From: an uncultured Acidimicrobiia bacterium | Lineage (GTDB): Bacteria > Actinomycetota > Acidimicrobiia > Spongiisociales > Spongiisociaceae | Assembly (NCBI GenBank): GCA_958295745.1 | Contig: OY282370.1 | Coordinates: 806,001-870,000, forward strand | DNA length: 64,000 nucleotides | Direction: 5' to 3' | Part shown: one piece after another, positions 27,049 to 35,684 of the stretch | Layout of the letters: every line of letters begins with the position of its first letter | How positions within the stretch are numbered: the stretch's first letter is position 1 | Position numbers and translations under genes: made by a program | Notes under the pieces: model-generated | What the model saw: only the letters and a program-made list of their open reading frames with translations | The model's database searches: none | Told to the model about the DNA's origin: nothing

Positions 27049-28404
27049 ATGGGATCGGCGGCGGGGGCGGTGCTCTTCGCCGCCGCGATGCCGGCCGCCG
27101 CCCACGGGGTAGGCGGGCGCATAGACCTGCCCATCCCGGTCTGGCAGTTCGCATGGGCGGCCGCGCTCGCGGTGGCGGCCTCCTTCGCGGTGCTGGGCAG
27201 GTTCTGGACCTCCCCCCGGCTGGCGGCGGCCCGGGGGAAAGAGCTCCCCGAGGGCGTGAAAAGAGCCGCCGGGCTGCTCCTTCCCCTGGCCCGGCTGGGC
27301 GGGGCGGCCATGCTCGGAATGCTCCTCTATGCCGGACTCCGGGGGAACCGCGAGGCGGCCTCGAACATCGCCCCGTACGCGGTTTTCATCATCTTCTGGG
27401 TGGGGATCCCGCTGTCGTCGGCCGTTCTCGGAGACGTATGGAGGGGTTTCAACCCCTTCTACACCCTGGCCGACCTGAGCGCCTGGATACGCGCCAAGAC
27501 AACGAAGACCCCCATGTCCGCCGTGGACGGAGGGGCCGGCGGTCAATGGTGGGCCGCGGCGGCGCTCTTCACCTTCGCCTGGATGGAGCTGGCTTTCCAC
27601 GCCGGGGGCGCACCCCGCTCCATCGGCGTCTACCTGGCGGTCTACACCGCGGCGATGCTGGCCGGAGCATCAGTATGGGGGCGGGGCTGGGTGCGCGGCG
27701 CCGACGGGTTCGGCAGGCTCTTCACCATTGTGGCCGCCGTGTCGCCCCTCCACCGGGATACATCCGGCGCCTGGCGGCTGCGCCCTCCGTTGGCAGGCCT
27801 GGCCCGCCTCGAGGCGGAGCCGGGCGCGGTGCGCCTCGTCCTCATCGTCCTAGGCGCCGCCACCTTCGACGGCTTCACCCGCAGCTCCTTCTGGCTGGAC
27901 GTGATATCCAACCGCTCCGGGTGGACGCTGACCGCCTTCAACACCGGAGGTCTGATATTCGGGATCGGGGTCATGATGGCGGTCTACCGGATCGCAGTCG
28001 CGGCCATGGCCAGCATCACGGGCGACCCCGAGGAGGAGCTGGGCGACGCGTTCGGCCCCTCCTTGGTTCCCATAGCGCTGGCCTACACGGCGGCCCATTA
28101 CTTCAGCTTCCTGGTCTTCGAAGGGCAAGCCCTCATCCGGCTGGCCTCCGATCCCTTCGGAATAGGCTGGGACCTGTTCGGCACCGCCGGCTACCGGATC
28201 GACTACACCCTCCTGTCCACCGGCGCCATCGCCTGGATCCAGACGGCGGCCATCGCGGCGGGGCATGTACTGGCGGTGTTGGCGGCCCACGACCGGGCGC
28301 TGGAACGTTACGGGCCGAGCCTGGCGGTGCGGTCGCAATACCCGATGCTGGCCGCCATGATCACCTACACGTTGGCCGGCCTGTTCCTGCTGCTCGGGGG
28401 TTGA
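27049..28404 (+). CDS. polytopic membrane protein (family often annotated fenitrothion hydrolase)
   Basis: The 451-aa protein has about 11-12 hydrophobic helices and recurring motifs (FWVGIPLSSAVLGDVWRGFNP, SSFWLDV, AAHYFSFLVFEGQ). It resembles an actinobacterial family that databases label fenitrothion hydrolase after FedA/B, although a pesticide-hydrolase role is doubtful for most members. It follows the cupredoxin-like lipoprotein by 17 bp in the ctaG transcription unit, so a function in respiratory or copper metabolism is more likely. I recognise the family only by overall look, not by catalytic residues. Confidence 0.6.
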   Translation: MGSAAGAVLFAAAMPAAAHGVGGRIDLPIPVWQFAWAAALAVAASFAVLGRFWTSPRLAAARGKELPEGVKRAAGLLLPLARLGGAAMLGMLLYAGLRGNREAASNIAPYAVFIIFWVGIPLSSAVLGDVWRGFNPFYTLADLSAWIRAKTTKTPMSAVDGGAGGQWWAAAALFTFAWMELAFHAGGAPRSIGVYLAVYTAAMLAGASVWGRGWVRGADGFGRLFTIVAAVSPLHRDTSGAWRLRPPLAGLARLEAEPGAVRLVLIVLGAATFDGFTRSSFWLDVISNRSGWTLTAFNTGGLIFGIGVMMAVYRIAVAAMASITGDPEEELGDAFGPSLVPIALAYTAAHYFSFLVFEGQALIRLASDPFGIGWDLFGTAGYRIDYTLLSTGAIAWIQTAAIAAGHVLAVLAAHDRALERYGPSLAVRSQYPMLAAMITYTLAGLFLLLGG

Positions 28405-28414
28405 AACCCGCCGG

Positions 28415-29593
28415 TCATCCCGCCTCGTAGACCAAGGCGTGTTCCGCATCCGGGGCCTCTTCGGACTCTCCGCCGCCCTCGCCGTCCGTCACCGACGCGG
28501 CGATCAAGGCCAGCATCAACAGCACCACCCCCACCCCCGCCGCCGCTACCAGCACCTCGCCCTTGGTTACCTTCAGGTTGGGGCGGGAAGCCATCAAAGC
28601 CGCGAATGCCACGATGCCGCCCGCCACCAGGATGGCCAGCCAGGGGGCGAATCCCCTATATCGGAGCAGCAAAGACCCGAACGACACCACGATCACCGCG
28701 ATCACCGCGAAAGAGGCCAACGGAAGGGCCAGAGCATCGGAGAGCCGCCGCTTTACCGTGTGGGCCTCCTCGGCTTCGGCGCCCGACAGTGCGGCGGGCT
28801 GGGCCAGGGCTTGGCCTATGCCTCCGATGACGGCGCCGAGCACGGCGGAGGCGGCCAACAGCCCTATCACCATCCCCGGGCCGACGGCTATGAGTCTGGT
28901 GCCCGAGAGAGAGGCTTCGCCGGCGGCGTACAGGACGCCGCCCAGACCGGCGCCCAGCACCATCCCTATGAACCCGCCCGACAGCACCGATCCGAGCGCG
29001 GTGGTGTCCGTGTCGTAGGACGGGGAGAGGAACCTTCCCGCGCCGCGGGAGGCCATGGTGATCACGGCGCCCGCCGCCGCCCAGACCGCTCCGAAGGCCG
29101 CCGCCGCGGTCCACGTGACCTCGACCGCCGGTCCTCCCGCCAAAGTGGTCTGGGAAACCCGGTTCAGCAGCAAGGGCGCCCCGGCGGCCATAGCCAGGAG
29201 ACCCAACACGGCGCCCCACGCCGCCCCCGTCTTGGCCCCCAGCCGAATGCGGTCGGACAGAGGGGCAGGCTCGACCGGCTCGAGCTCGTCCTCCACCACC
29301 TCGACCGCGGCAATTGCGGTTTCCGGGGGCGGTTCGGCAACCGGCGCGAGGGCGGGAACGTCCGCCGCCGGCGCGGCGAGAGGAGCCTCCGCCGGTGAAA
29401 CAGCGGGCGCGGGAGGCGCCTCCGCGACGATCACGGCCGCGGCCGCGATCTCCCCGCCGCCGGACCACGCGGACAGCACTTCTTCGACCGGGATGCCCTG
29501 CGCCTGGGCGCGGGCCGCGGCCGACCGCTCCACTAGATGTTCGGGTGCGCCGCCGAGCAGCTCGCCGATGGTCGATAGCCGTGGGTCGGACAT
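28415..29593 (-). CDS. membrane protein with N-terminal helical domain and Pro/Ala linker
   Basis: The first 50 residues (MSDPRLSTIGELLGG..., then SAAARAQAQGIPVEEVLSAW) look like a small helical domain somewhat like the peripheral-subunit-binding fold of 2-oxoacid dehydrogenase E2 proteins. A Pro/Ala/Glu-rich linker (about 60-125) leads to nine or so membrane helices. The cytochrome at the left edge of the window has a similar Pro/Ala-rich lead and may carry the same N-terminal module, cut off by the border. Function unknown. I start at the ATG 29593 just before the helical domain. Confidence 0.6.
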   Translation of the reverse strand: MSDPRLSTIGELLGGAPEHLVERSAAARAQAQGIPVEEVLSAWSGGGEIAAAAVIVAEAPPAPAVSPAEAPLAAPAADVPALAPVAEPPPETAIAAVEVVEDELEPVEPAPLSDRIRLGAKTGAAWGAVLGLLAMAAGAPLLLNRVSQTTLAGGPAVEVTWTAAAAFGAVWAAAGAVITMASRGAGRFLSPSYDTDTTALGSVLSGGFIGMVLGAGLGGVLYAAGEASLSGTRLIAVGPGMVIGLLAASAVLGAVIGGIGQALAQPAALSGAEAEEAHTVKRRLSDALALPLASFAVIAVIVVSFGSLLLRYRGFAPWLAILVAGGIVAFAALMASRPNLKVTKGEVLVAAAGVGVVLLMLALIAASVTDGEGGGESEEAPDAEHALVYEAG

Positions 29594-29773
29594 CGCGGGG
29601 AATGCTAGTCGTATCCAGAGACCGGGCCGCCCCCCTCCCCCGCCTCCAAGTGCATCCAAGTAGGGGGGAAGGTCGGGTAAGGCAATCCCTCACATCATGA
29701 GAATTATCTGAGAAACAGAATCACATGAGGATCGCCGGGGTCCCTATCGAGGCCGCAAGGTCGAACAAGGGGG

Positions 29774-29802
29774 TTGTCCGTGTCATACCTTTGTGATATA
29801 AA
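29774..29802 (+). promoter_or_regulatory. sigma-70-like promoter for non-coding transcript
   Basis: TTGTCC (29774-29779) and TATAAA (29797-29802) are exactly 17 bp apart, with a likely start near 29809. The following 430 bases contain no convincing rightward gene, so this promoter most likely drives the folded RNA described next. Confidence 0.5.
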
Positions 29803-29808
29803 GTAGCA

Positions 29809-30097
29809 ACAAACATCGCAGCTGTTCCGGACGGCCGTGATCGATCGCAAGCCCTGACTCCGACCCGCCGGCCCGGCGCCGCGGGACCACAGGAAAGGGC
29901 GAGCAACCTAGCCGTGCCGAGACGCAAGAGGCCGCGGGGGCAGAACACGCCCCTGCAGCCCGAAGACGGTGGAAAGGTGGCGGCGGGGGCGGGGTACCCG
30001 GCGAAGCCGGGGAGTTTCGCGGTCAGAACGCGAAAAACGCAGCAAGGGATGATCTGTTCACCCGTAAGCAGTGCGGGCGGCTGAACGAATCCCTTAC
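29809..30097 (+). ncRNA. candidate structured non-coding RNA, family unknown
   Basis: The stretch between the membrane protein and the lipoprotein folds into many strong local helices. They are GCGGGGGC/GCCCCTGC (29934-29941 with 29949-29956), CCCGGC-GAA-GCCGGG (29997-30011), TTTCGCG/CGCGAAA (30015-30021 with 30029-30035), and a three-part hairpin AAGGGAT/ATCCCTT (30044-30050 with 30089-30095), GTTCA/TGAAC and CCCG/CGGG inside it. GCCCT near 29852 can pair with AGGGC near 29896. A promoter with ideal spacing lies just upstream. No tmRNA, RNase P, SRP or known riboswitch core fits. The 3' end is uncertain as no T-run terminator follows. Confidence 0.5.
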
Positions 30098-30235
30098 AAC
30101 CTGGAAACATACGAAAACCTCAAACTTCAATATACGGCAGGCGGCATCGACGGCGGTGTGTCTTCAACCGCAAACGCCAGGATGCCGGGTATGTGGCTGC
30201 CGGGGAACCGAGCGGGCTCCTCTGCCGCGGTGCGG

Positions 30236-30370
30236 TCAGGAGCGGTCCTGGGTTTTCCGGGACCGGTGGCGTGCCTTGGCCCGGCGCTCCGCCCAGATGA
30301 TCAGCAGGAGGCCCGCGAACGCGATCCCGAACCCCGCGATGTGGTCGTATGGGTGATGGGCGAGCATCAT
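30236..30370 (-). CDS. small one-helix membrane protein, 44 aa
   Basis: A leftward frame of 44 residues starts with ATG at 30370 behind GAGGTG at good spacing. It has a short polar N-terminus (MMLAHHPYDH), one membrane helix (IAGFGIAFAGLLLIIWAE) and a basic tail (RRAKARHRSRK) that predicts a cytoplasmic C-terminus. This N-out/C-basic pattern and the ribosome site argue for a real gene. No family is recognised. It is divergent from the lipoprotein/FtsH-like pair. Confidence 0.5.
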   Translation of the reverse strand: MMLAHHPYDHIAGFGIAFAGLLLIIWAERRAKARHRSRKTQDRS

Positions 30371-30585
30371 CTTGAGCACCTCGCCGTCGGGTTGGGGAAA
30401 CAGCGTCTGGACATCGAGTTTAGCTCGGAGCGGATGTATCGGAACAGGGCCGGGCCCCACAGGATGCGGGAACGGATTACGCCCCGTTATATATCCGGGG
30501 GTCTAGAATGGCCCTCGGCGAAGCGCCTATCCGGGATCAGGCGCACAGGACGAGCGGATCACTGGCGGAGAGCAGGACGACGGCT

Positions 30586-31224
30586 ATGAAACGAACTCTG
30601 CGGACCGGCGTCGTCTCGGTGGCCGCGGTGTTGCTCATCGCCGCCTGCGGCGGGGGCAACTCCGACACGGTCACCTACCGGGACGCCGAGAACCGCTCGC
30701 TGTTCGAGCTGCCCAACGAGTGGAACCTGTACCGCGCCGACGAGCTCATCCAGATCGTCCCCGTCCCCTTCCTGCCCGACATCGGGGGTTACCGGCCTAT
30801 CTCCTTCGTGGCCTTCGACGGCGCCGCCGGGCGCAGCCTCGACAACCTGGCCGTCGACGTGACCACCTCGCCCTATCCGATCGGCGCCCATATCATCCGA
30901 CAGATCAGCCCCGATGAAAAGGACCTCCTCTCCCGCCGGATAATGGCCCTCTCCGCCTACGACGTGATGGACGGAGGCCAAGGGGTGAACGTCGACACCT
31001 GGGACTTCACCTTCGGCCGGGACTACAAGGGCATCGGCGCCAGCGTCGGCCTGACCAACGAAGACGGGAGGCGGCAGGGGCTGGTGTATGTTCTGGCCGT
31101 GACCAATCCTGAAGGAACCGAGCTGTATTCGATGGCGGCCGGCTGCTCGCTGGACTGCTTCACCAGACAGGGAGAGCAGATCGTGGAGGCAGTCGACTCG
31201 TGGGTGGTGAACACCAGGCGGTGA
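30586..31224 (+). CDS. lipoprotein, PsbP-like, next to FtsH-like protease
   Basis: The 212-aa product begins with MKRTLRTG and a lipobox IAACGGG (Cys near 21). The body resembles the PsbP/LpqN-type fold: LFELPNEWNLYRADE (compare the usual LPxGW pattern), a VTTSPYP segment and a C-terminal VEAVDSWVV. It is anchored outside the membrane. The FtsH-like gene begins 5 nt after its stop, so the two are surely co-transcribed and may work together on the membrane. Confidence 0.65.
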   Translation: MKRTLRTGVVSVAAVLLIAACGGGNSDTVTYRDAENRSLFELPNEWNLYRADELIQIVPVPFLPDIGGYRPISFVAFDGAAGRSLDNLAVDVTTSPYPIGAHIIRQISPDEKDLLSRRIMALSAYDVMDGGQGVNVDTWDFTFGRDYKGIGASVGLTNEDGRRQGLVYVLAVTNPEGTELYSMAAGCSLDCFTRQGEQIVEAVDSWVVNTRR

Positions 31225-31229
31225 AAACG

Positions 31230-33707
31230 ATGAAGAACAAGAAGCGCACCCTTAAAACCGACGTCCGGCGGCGGTCCCCCACTTGGGACCGTATGAAGTT
31301 CATCGTGCTGATCCTCTTCGCGCTCGGGATACTGATCAGCTCCAAGGTCAGCGCCCCCTTCACCACCCTGGAACAGGCCTTGGCCGACACTTGGAACGAG
31401 ACCTTCGGGCGGGTGCTCATGATCGCCCTCCCGCTGGAGCTGCTCCGCCAGATCCACTACTACATCTCGGAGAAGGTCGGCCCCTACAACCGGTTCTGGG
31501 CCAAAGGGGTGTTCGGGGGGATGGAACGCCAAGCCCACCGGCGCTTCAAGCCGTGGACCCGGTTCCGGCTGGGCCGTTACGTACGGATCCTCATCTTCCT
31601 GCTGATCCTGGGGGCGGTGGTCGACTACTTCGTGGCCGACGTGAGCAGCCCGGTCGAGGCGCTCATCCAGCTCCCCCGCATCCTGGCCCGCAACTTCCAG
31701 CAGTTCATCTTCTTCCTGTTCTACCCGCTGTTCCTGATCCTCCAGTTCGGGGCGCTCTTCTGGTTCCTGTCCCGCGGGGGCGTGGACACGGTGATGCCGG
31801 AGGAGATCGAGACCCGCTACTCGGACGTGTGGGGCCAGGACCACGTGCTCGACCTAGTGCGGGAGAACGTCGGGTTTCTGGAGAAGCCGGACGAGATCGA
31901 AGCCAAGGGCGGCTACATCCCTGGTGGAATACTGCTCTGGGGGCCGCCGGGAACCGGAAAGACCCTCATCGCCGAGGCCACCGCCGGCGAGGTGGGCCTC
32001 CCGTTCGTGTTCGTGGAGCCGGGCGCCTTCATCAACATGTTCTTCGGCGTGGGCATCCTCAAGGTCAAGGGCCTGTTCCGCAAGCTGCGCAAGATGGCCC
32101 TGCGCCACGGGGGGGTGGTGGTGTTCTTCGACGAAGCCGACGCCCTCGGCAGCCGGGGGGCGATCGCCCAAGGCGGGGGGCCGCCGCAGCCCGTATCCCC
32201 GCTCCCCTTCGGGATGCATTGCAACGGATCGTCCTACCTGAGCCCGCAGGCGCTCAGCATCATCCAAGAGGAATTCGCCCGCGCCGGCCGGCCGGCCCAC
32301 TCCTCCGAGCCGCCCGAGAAAGGCTCCGGAAGCTTGATCAACCGGATAATCATGGGCGGCGGCGGGGGCGGCGGCGGAATGGGCACCCTCCAAGCCCTAC
32401 TTACCGAGATCTCCGGCCTGAAGAAGCCCCGCGGGATCACCAACAAGGCCCGCAAGATGCTGGGTATGAAGCCCAAGCCCCCGCCCAAGTACCGAATCTT
32501 CATCATGATGGCCACCAACCTCCCCAGCGTGCTGGACCCGGCATTGCTTCGGCCCGGCCGCATCGACCGCATCTACAAGGTCGGTTACCCCACCAAGGAC
32601 GGACGGGTGCGCACCTTCGAGGGTTATTTGGCCAAGGTCACCCACAACATCACCGAAGAGCAGGTCGACGAGCTGGCCGCCAAGACCCCCTACTACTCGG
32701 GCGCCAAGATCAAGGACCTGGTGAACGAGGCGCTCATCCTGGCCAAGCGGGACGACCGGGATGTGGTCGAGTGGGAGGACATCTGGAAGGCCAAGACCCT
32801 CAAGGAGATGGGCCCGGCGGAGGGATTCGAGTACGTGGAGCGGGAGGAGTTCGCGGTGGCCATCCACGAGGCCAGCCACGCGGTGGCCGCCCACCTCCTG
32901 AAACCCCATCACGCCATCGACATGGCCACCATCGAGCGCCGGGGGGAGACCGGCGGCTTCGTCTCTTATATACCCCTCGAGGACCGTTTCGTGCAGTGGA
33001 AGACCGAGCTGGAGATGGACATCAAGACGGGGCTGGCCAGCCTGGCCGGAGAGCGGATGTTCTTCGGAGGCGACAACTCGATGGGAGTGGGGGGCGACCT
33101 TCGGAGCGCCACCTCTCTCATGAGCGGCATGATCGGGGTCTGGGGAATGGGCGACAACATCGCTTCCATGCACGGAATGCCCCAACATGCGCTCGACCAG
33201 CCGCCCGACCCAACCGACAAGATCACCATGACAATGTCTGCACAGATCGAGCGAAGACTCCAAGTCCTCTATGACGAGGCATACGAACTGCTCGAAGAGC
33301 ACAAGACCGCGGTGTTCAACGTGGCGATCCGCCTACAGGAGAAGCAGACCATCTCGGGTGATGAGGTCGCAAAGATCATCGGAATCGAAGCCGGGTTGGT
33401 AACCAAGGAGAAACTAGCCGGTTTCGCGGCGGTCAGCGCGGAGGACCACCGCATCGCCTTGGGGCTGCCCCCGATCGAAGAGAACGGCCAACCCGACGCA
33501 GCATCCGAAGACGGCCAACCCGCCCCTGACGGACAGCTCGACGGGGAACCGGCGCCCGAAGCCGGAACCGAAGACGATCAGCCGTCTTCAGAGGACGAAG
33601 ACAGCCAAGCGGTCCCTGTACAAGACAACGGCCAACCCCCTGCCGAGCAAGAACCTTCACCGCCCGAGCTCGAAGGCACCGCACCCAACAAGCCGCGGTC
33701 GGATTAG
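31230..33707 (+). CDS. FtsH-like AAA+ membrane zinc protease with large AAA insertions
   Basis: The 825-aa protein has N-terminal membrane helices at about 20-40, 55-75, 115-135 and 150-175, then an AAA domain: GPPGTGKT (Walker A, about 240), VVVFFDEADALGSRG (Walker B) and NLPSVLDPALLRPGRIDR (SRH). The M41 protease part has HEASHAV (HExxH, about 545) and the distal zinc Asp in GGDLRSAT. Unlike normal FtsH, about 75 residues with a poly-Gly run are inserted after Walker B and about 25 more before sensor 1. The C-terminus (about 755-825) is acidic and Gln/Pro-rich. This is probably a paralogue rather than the housekeeping FtsH. AGGCGG at 31217 supports the ATG at 31230. Confidence 0.82.
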   Translation: MKNKKRTLKTDVRRRSPTWDRMKFIVLILFALGILISSKVSAPFTTLEQALADTWNETFGRVLMIALPLELLRQIHYYISEKVGPYNRFWAKGVFGGMERQAHRRFKPWTRFRLGRYVRILIFLLILGAVVDYFVADVSSPVEALIQLPRILARNFQQFIFFLFYPLFLILQFGALFWFLSRGGVDTVMPEEIETRYSDVWGQDHVLDLVRENVGFLEKPDEIEAKGGYIPGGILLWGPPGTGKTLIAEATAGEVGLPFVFVEPGAFINMFFGVGILKVKGLFRKLRKMALRHGGVVVFFDEADALGSRGAIAQGGGPPQPVSPLPFGMHCNGSSYLSPQALSIIQEEFARAGRPAHSSEPPEKGSGSLINRIIMGGGGGGGGMGTLQALLTEISGLKKPRGITNKARKMLGMKPKPPPKYRIFIMMATNLPSVLDPALLRPGRIDRIYKVGYPTKDGRVRTFEGYLAKVTHNITEEQVDELAAKTPYYSGAKIKDLVNEALILAKRDDRDVVEWEDIWKAKTLKEMGPAEGFEYVEREEFAVAIHEASHAVAAHLLKPHHAIDMATIERRGETGGFVSYIPLEDRFVQWKTELEMDIKTGLASLAGERMFFGGDNSMGVGGDLRSATSLMSGMIGVWGMGDNIASMHGMPQHALDQPPDPTDKITMTMSAQIERRLQVLYDEAYELLEEHKTAVFNVAIRLQEKQTISGDEVAKIIGIEAGLVTKEKLAGFAAVSAEDHRIALGLPPIEENGQPDAASEDGQPAPDGQLDGEPAPEAGTEDDQPSSEDEDSQAVPVQDNGQPPAEQEPSPPELEGTAPNKPRSD

Positions 33708-33827
33708 CCGCCGCCTTGTCGGAAGCGCACTGCTGAATACCGCATCACCGCGGCATCTCGATGAGCTCGGGACGGGCGGTTGAACATGCTGAAACATCTG
33801 CAGGGAGGCGGGTCCGGCCCGGCGGGG

Positions 33828-35204
33828 TCACTGCCGGGGATCGATCCCCCCGATCGGTTCGTAGCGGCATCCCCGGGAGATAGGGCGGGCGGGCTCCGGC
33901 AGGGCAACGTCGATCAAGGAAACTTCGCTCTCGCGGACCTGCACCACGTGCTGTCCGTCGCCGACCGGGGTAACCGTCACCAGGTCCGGGGCGTCTTCGG
34001 CGCTCACGGGCCGGATGGGGCTGTGATCACCGGTGTCCAGCTCCCAGGTCACGATCTGGGGCACGGAGAGGTCGGCCACGTACAATAGCGACCCCTCGTC
34101 GTACCAGCCGGTCACCCCGGAGGTGGGAAAGAACCGGTCGATGCCGGGCGGACCTACCACTCCTTCTCCGTACTCGTCTATCAGGTAGTAGCTCCACACA
34201 TCGGACCGGGCGTCGCTGGCCGGATCATGTTCGACCAGCGTTATCAGAGCCTGCTCGCCGGAGGGGCTGCGGTAACCCTCCACCGCGACCAACGGATTAT
34301 CGTTCTGCGACAGGCCGAGAGCCCTGATCCAGACCACCGACCGAGCGTTCGGGTCCACCGCGATGAGGGTGAATATCCCGGTGTCACCTACTCCCGCCGC
34401 AACCTCGCCGCCCACCAACACCAGGTCCCCCACCGAGGCGAGGGCCGCCTCGAACCCGGTAACCAACACCTCGACCCCCTGCCCGACCACGCCTTCCAGC
34501 ATGACCGGCCCAGGTTCTATGGCGATGGGATCGCCCCCGCCGCCTACCTTCACCAGGGACAGCGGATCGGCCGCCGCCACCGCGTAGAGATCCGATCCGA
34601 GCGCGGCCATCCGGTCGGCCGGCACCCCCGGATAGGGAGACCAGACGGCCGCCAGCGGCTCGTGCAGGTAGATGCGTCCGTTCAGGAGCACCGGACGGCT
34701 GAAGGGGTCGGCGGAACCGGACCCCGTCGGCGCCGAGGGTGGAGCAACCGGAGCCAGCTTGGTCTCCGGGACGATGCCGAGAACAGCCCGACCGGGTTCC
34801 CCCGGCACCGGGGTAAGCACGATATCTATGGAGAAAGGCTCTCCGATCCGGGTGCCGTCGACCGTCACCACATCGCCCACGGGACGGTCGGCCAGCTCAC
34901 GCAGCAACATCTCCTTGGAGTTCACCGAGACGCCGTCGACCGACAGCAGGATGTCTCCCGCCCGGAGCATTCCGTAGGCGGCGGTGCCTTCCAGCACCTC
35001 GAGCACCCTCACCCCGTCGCCCACCGCCAGCAGGCAACCGCCCTCGGTAGGGAACAGCTCGTCGGGGTCTACCGTGTTCACCCAGTCGGGAACGATCTCG
35101 GAAGGAACCTCGAACGCCTCCCGCTCGGGCGGCGGTTGAGAGCAGGCCGCCGCCAGCAGGGCAAGCAGTAGTACCAAGGAGATCGGATTCATGCAACGTT
35201 TCAT
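33828..35204 (-). CDS. lipoprotein with PDZ domain
   Basis: The 458-aa product starts with a lipobox signal (LLALLAAACSQ). A PDZ-like domain is visible at about 65-150 (GDGVRVLEVLEGTAAYG, LRAGDILLSVDGVSV, then LTPVPGE). The rest, about 190-455, is beta-rich with repeated short strands and may be a propeller-like or sensor domain. No protease catalytic triad is seen. It faces left and converges on the FtsH-like gene, from whose stop it is separated by 120 bp. Confidence 0.65.
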   Translation of the reverse strand: MKRCMNPISLVLLLALLAAACSQPPPEREAFEVPSEIVPDWVNTVDPDELFPTEGGCLLAVGDGVRVLEVLEGTAAYGMLRAGDILLSVDGVSVNSKEMLLRELADRPVGDVVTVDGTRIGEPFSIDIVLTPVPGEPGRAVLGIVPETKLAPVAPPSAPTGSGSADPFSRPVLLNGRIYLHEPLAAVWSPYPGVPADRMAALGSDLYAVAAADPLSLVKVGGGGDPIAIEPGPVMLEGVVGQGVEVLVTGFEAALASVGDLVLVGGEVAAGVGDTGIFTLIAVDPNARSVVWIRALGLSQNDNPLVAVEGYRSPSGEQALITLVEHDPASDARSDVWSYYLIDEYGEGVVGPPGIDRFFPTSGVTGWYDEGSLLYVADLSVPQIVTWELDTGDHSPIRPVSAEDAPDLVTVTPVGDGQHVVQVRESEVSLIDVALPEPARPISRGCRYEPIGGIDPRQ

Positions 35205-35304
35205 CCCGCCCGATGCTAACCCTCGGCGCGCTCTACCCGGACTCACCCCCTGCCACCCCTTCTCTTTCACTCGGACTCGAATCCACCATAGATGCCAAGG
35301 CGAT

Positions 35305-35333
35305 TTGACAATTAGAAGAAGCTACCCTATATC
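35305..35333 (+). promoter_or_regulatory. strong promoter for orphan small RNA
   Basis: A perfect -35 TTGACA (35305-35310) is followed after 17 bp by TATATC (35328-35333). The surrounding 40 bp are A/T-rich. Nothing coding lies downstream before the terminator ending near 35456. Confidence 0.55.
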
Positions 35334-35339
35334 ATAAGA

Positions 35340-35457
35340 TGATACTAGCTACCTCCGCTAAGGGAGGTCACCGGGAAGGCCCCACCGCTTCCTCGAGTGT
35401 TTAGCTGGCCCTCCGTTGAGGGTTGCCGGGGACCAATTTAGGGTCCCCGGCTTTTTA
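35340..35457 (+). ncRNA. candidate small RNA, about 118 nt, promoter to terminator
   Basis: Between the promoter at 35305-35333 and the terminator at 35425-35456 is an untranslated unit. It starts with a perfect hairpin ACCTCC/GGAGGT (35351-35356 with 35363-35368, loop GCTAAG), continues through a C-rich middle and a CCCTC/GAGGG hairpin near 35409-35422, and ends in the terminator stem. The GGAGG could pair with or mimic a Shine-Dalgarno. The neighbouring genes face away or left. It lacks T-loop and acceptor features of tRNA, including tRNA-Sec. Family unknown. Confidence 0.55.
35425..35456 (+). terminator. intrinsic terminator of the small RNA
   Basis: A perfect 10-bp stem, GCCGGGGACC (35425-35434) with GGTCCCCGGC (35442-35451), loop of 7 nt, is followed directly by TTTTTATTT. 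It works for rightward transcription only. Confidence 0.85.
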
Positions 35458-35513
35458 TTTAGGGAAGGGACCTTGGATCGATACGCCATCTTCGTTGACG
35501 CCGGATATGTCCT

Positions 35514-35610
35514 CTTCGACCTGAGCACCGTACCTTCTCCCGGCCCGCGCAGGATGGTCGTCCGAGAGAAGTCGCCCCGAACAGGTTCCGCCTTTGTCGG
35601 TTAGGCCGAG
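35514..35610 (-). pseudogene. decayed partial copy of the 2Fe-2S ferredoxin gene
   Basis: 66 bp at 35514-35579 match 36148-36213 inside the ferredoxin gene with about nine differences (roughly 86 % identity by eye), and weaker similarity continues to about 35610. Read leftward, one frame gives RGPGEGTVLRSK as in the ferredoxin, but the reading frame shifts and the downstream Cys motif is gone. It is a fragment left by duplication, not an expressed gene. Confidence 0.65.
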
Positions 35611-35684
35611 GGAACGCGTGGTTGACGGGATAGGCCGCGGTGTGGGCGCAGACACCGGCCGGTCTCCCCGGCGGAGAGCGGCGG

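Noticed and set aside
29809-30097. RNase P RNA or c-di-AMP riboswitch
   Set aside because: Some words recall RNase P conserved regions (CAGGAAAG, CAGAACAC) but they are only about 50 nt apart, and the overall order and the pseudoknot partners are missing; the riboswitch core is also absent.
29721-30110. Leftward 129-codon reading frame over the folded region
   Set aside because: Composition is Pro/Cys/Arg-rich with no family resemblance and it lies over the palindromic stems; the stem pairs explain the open frame better than a gene.
35340-35457. tRNA-Sec (selC) beside selD
   Set aside because: No T-loop GGTTCGA-like sequence, no TCA anticodon arm and no acceptor stem; it ends in an intrinsic terminator instead.
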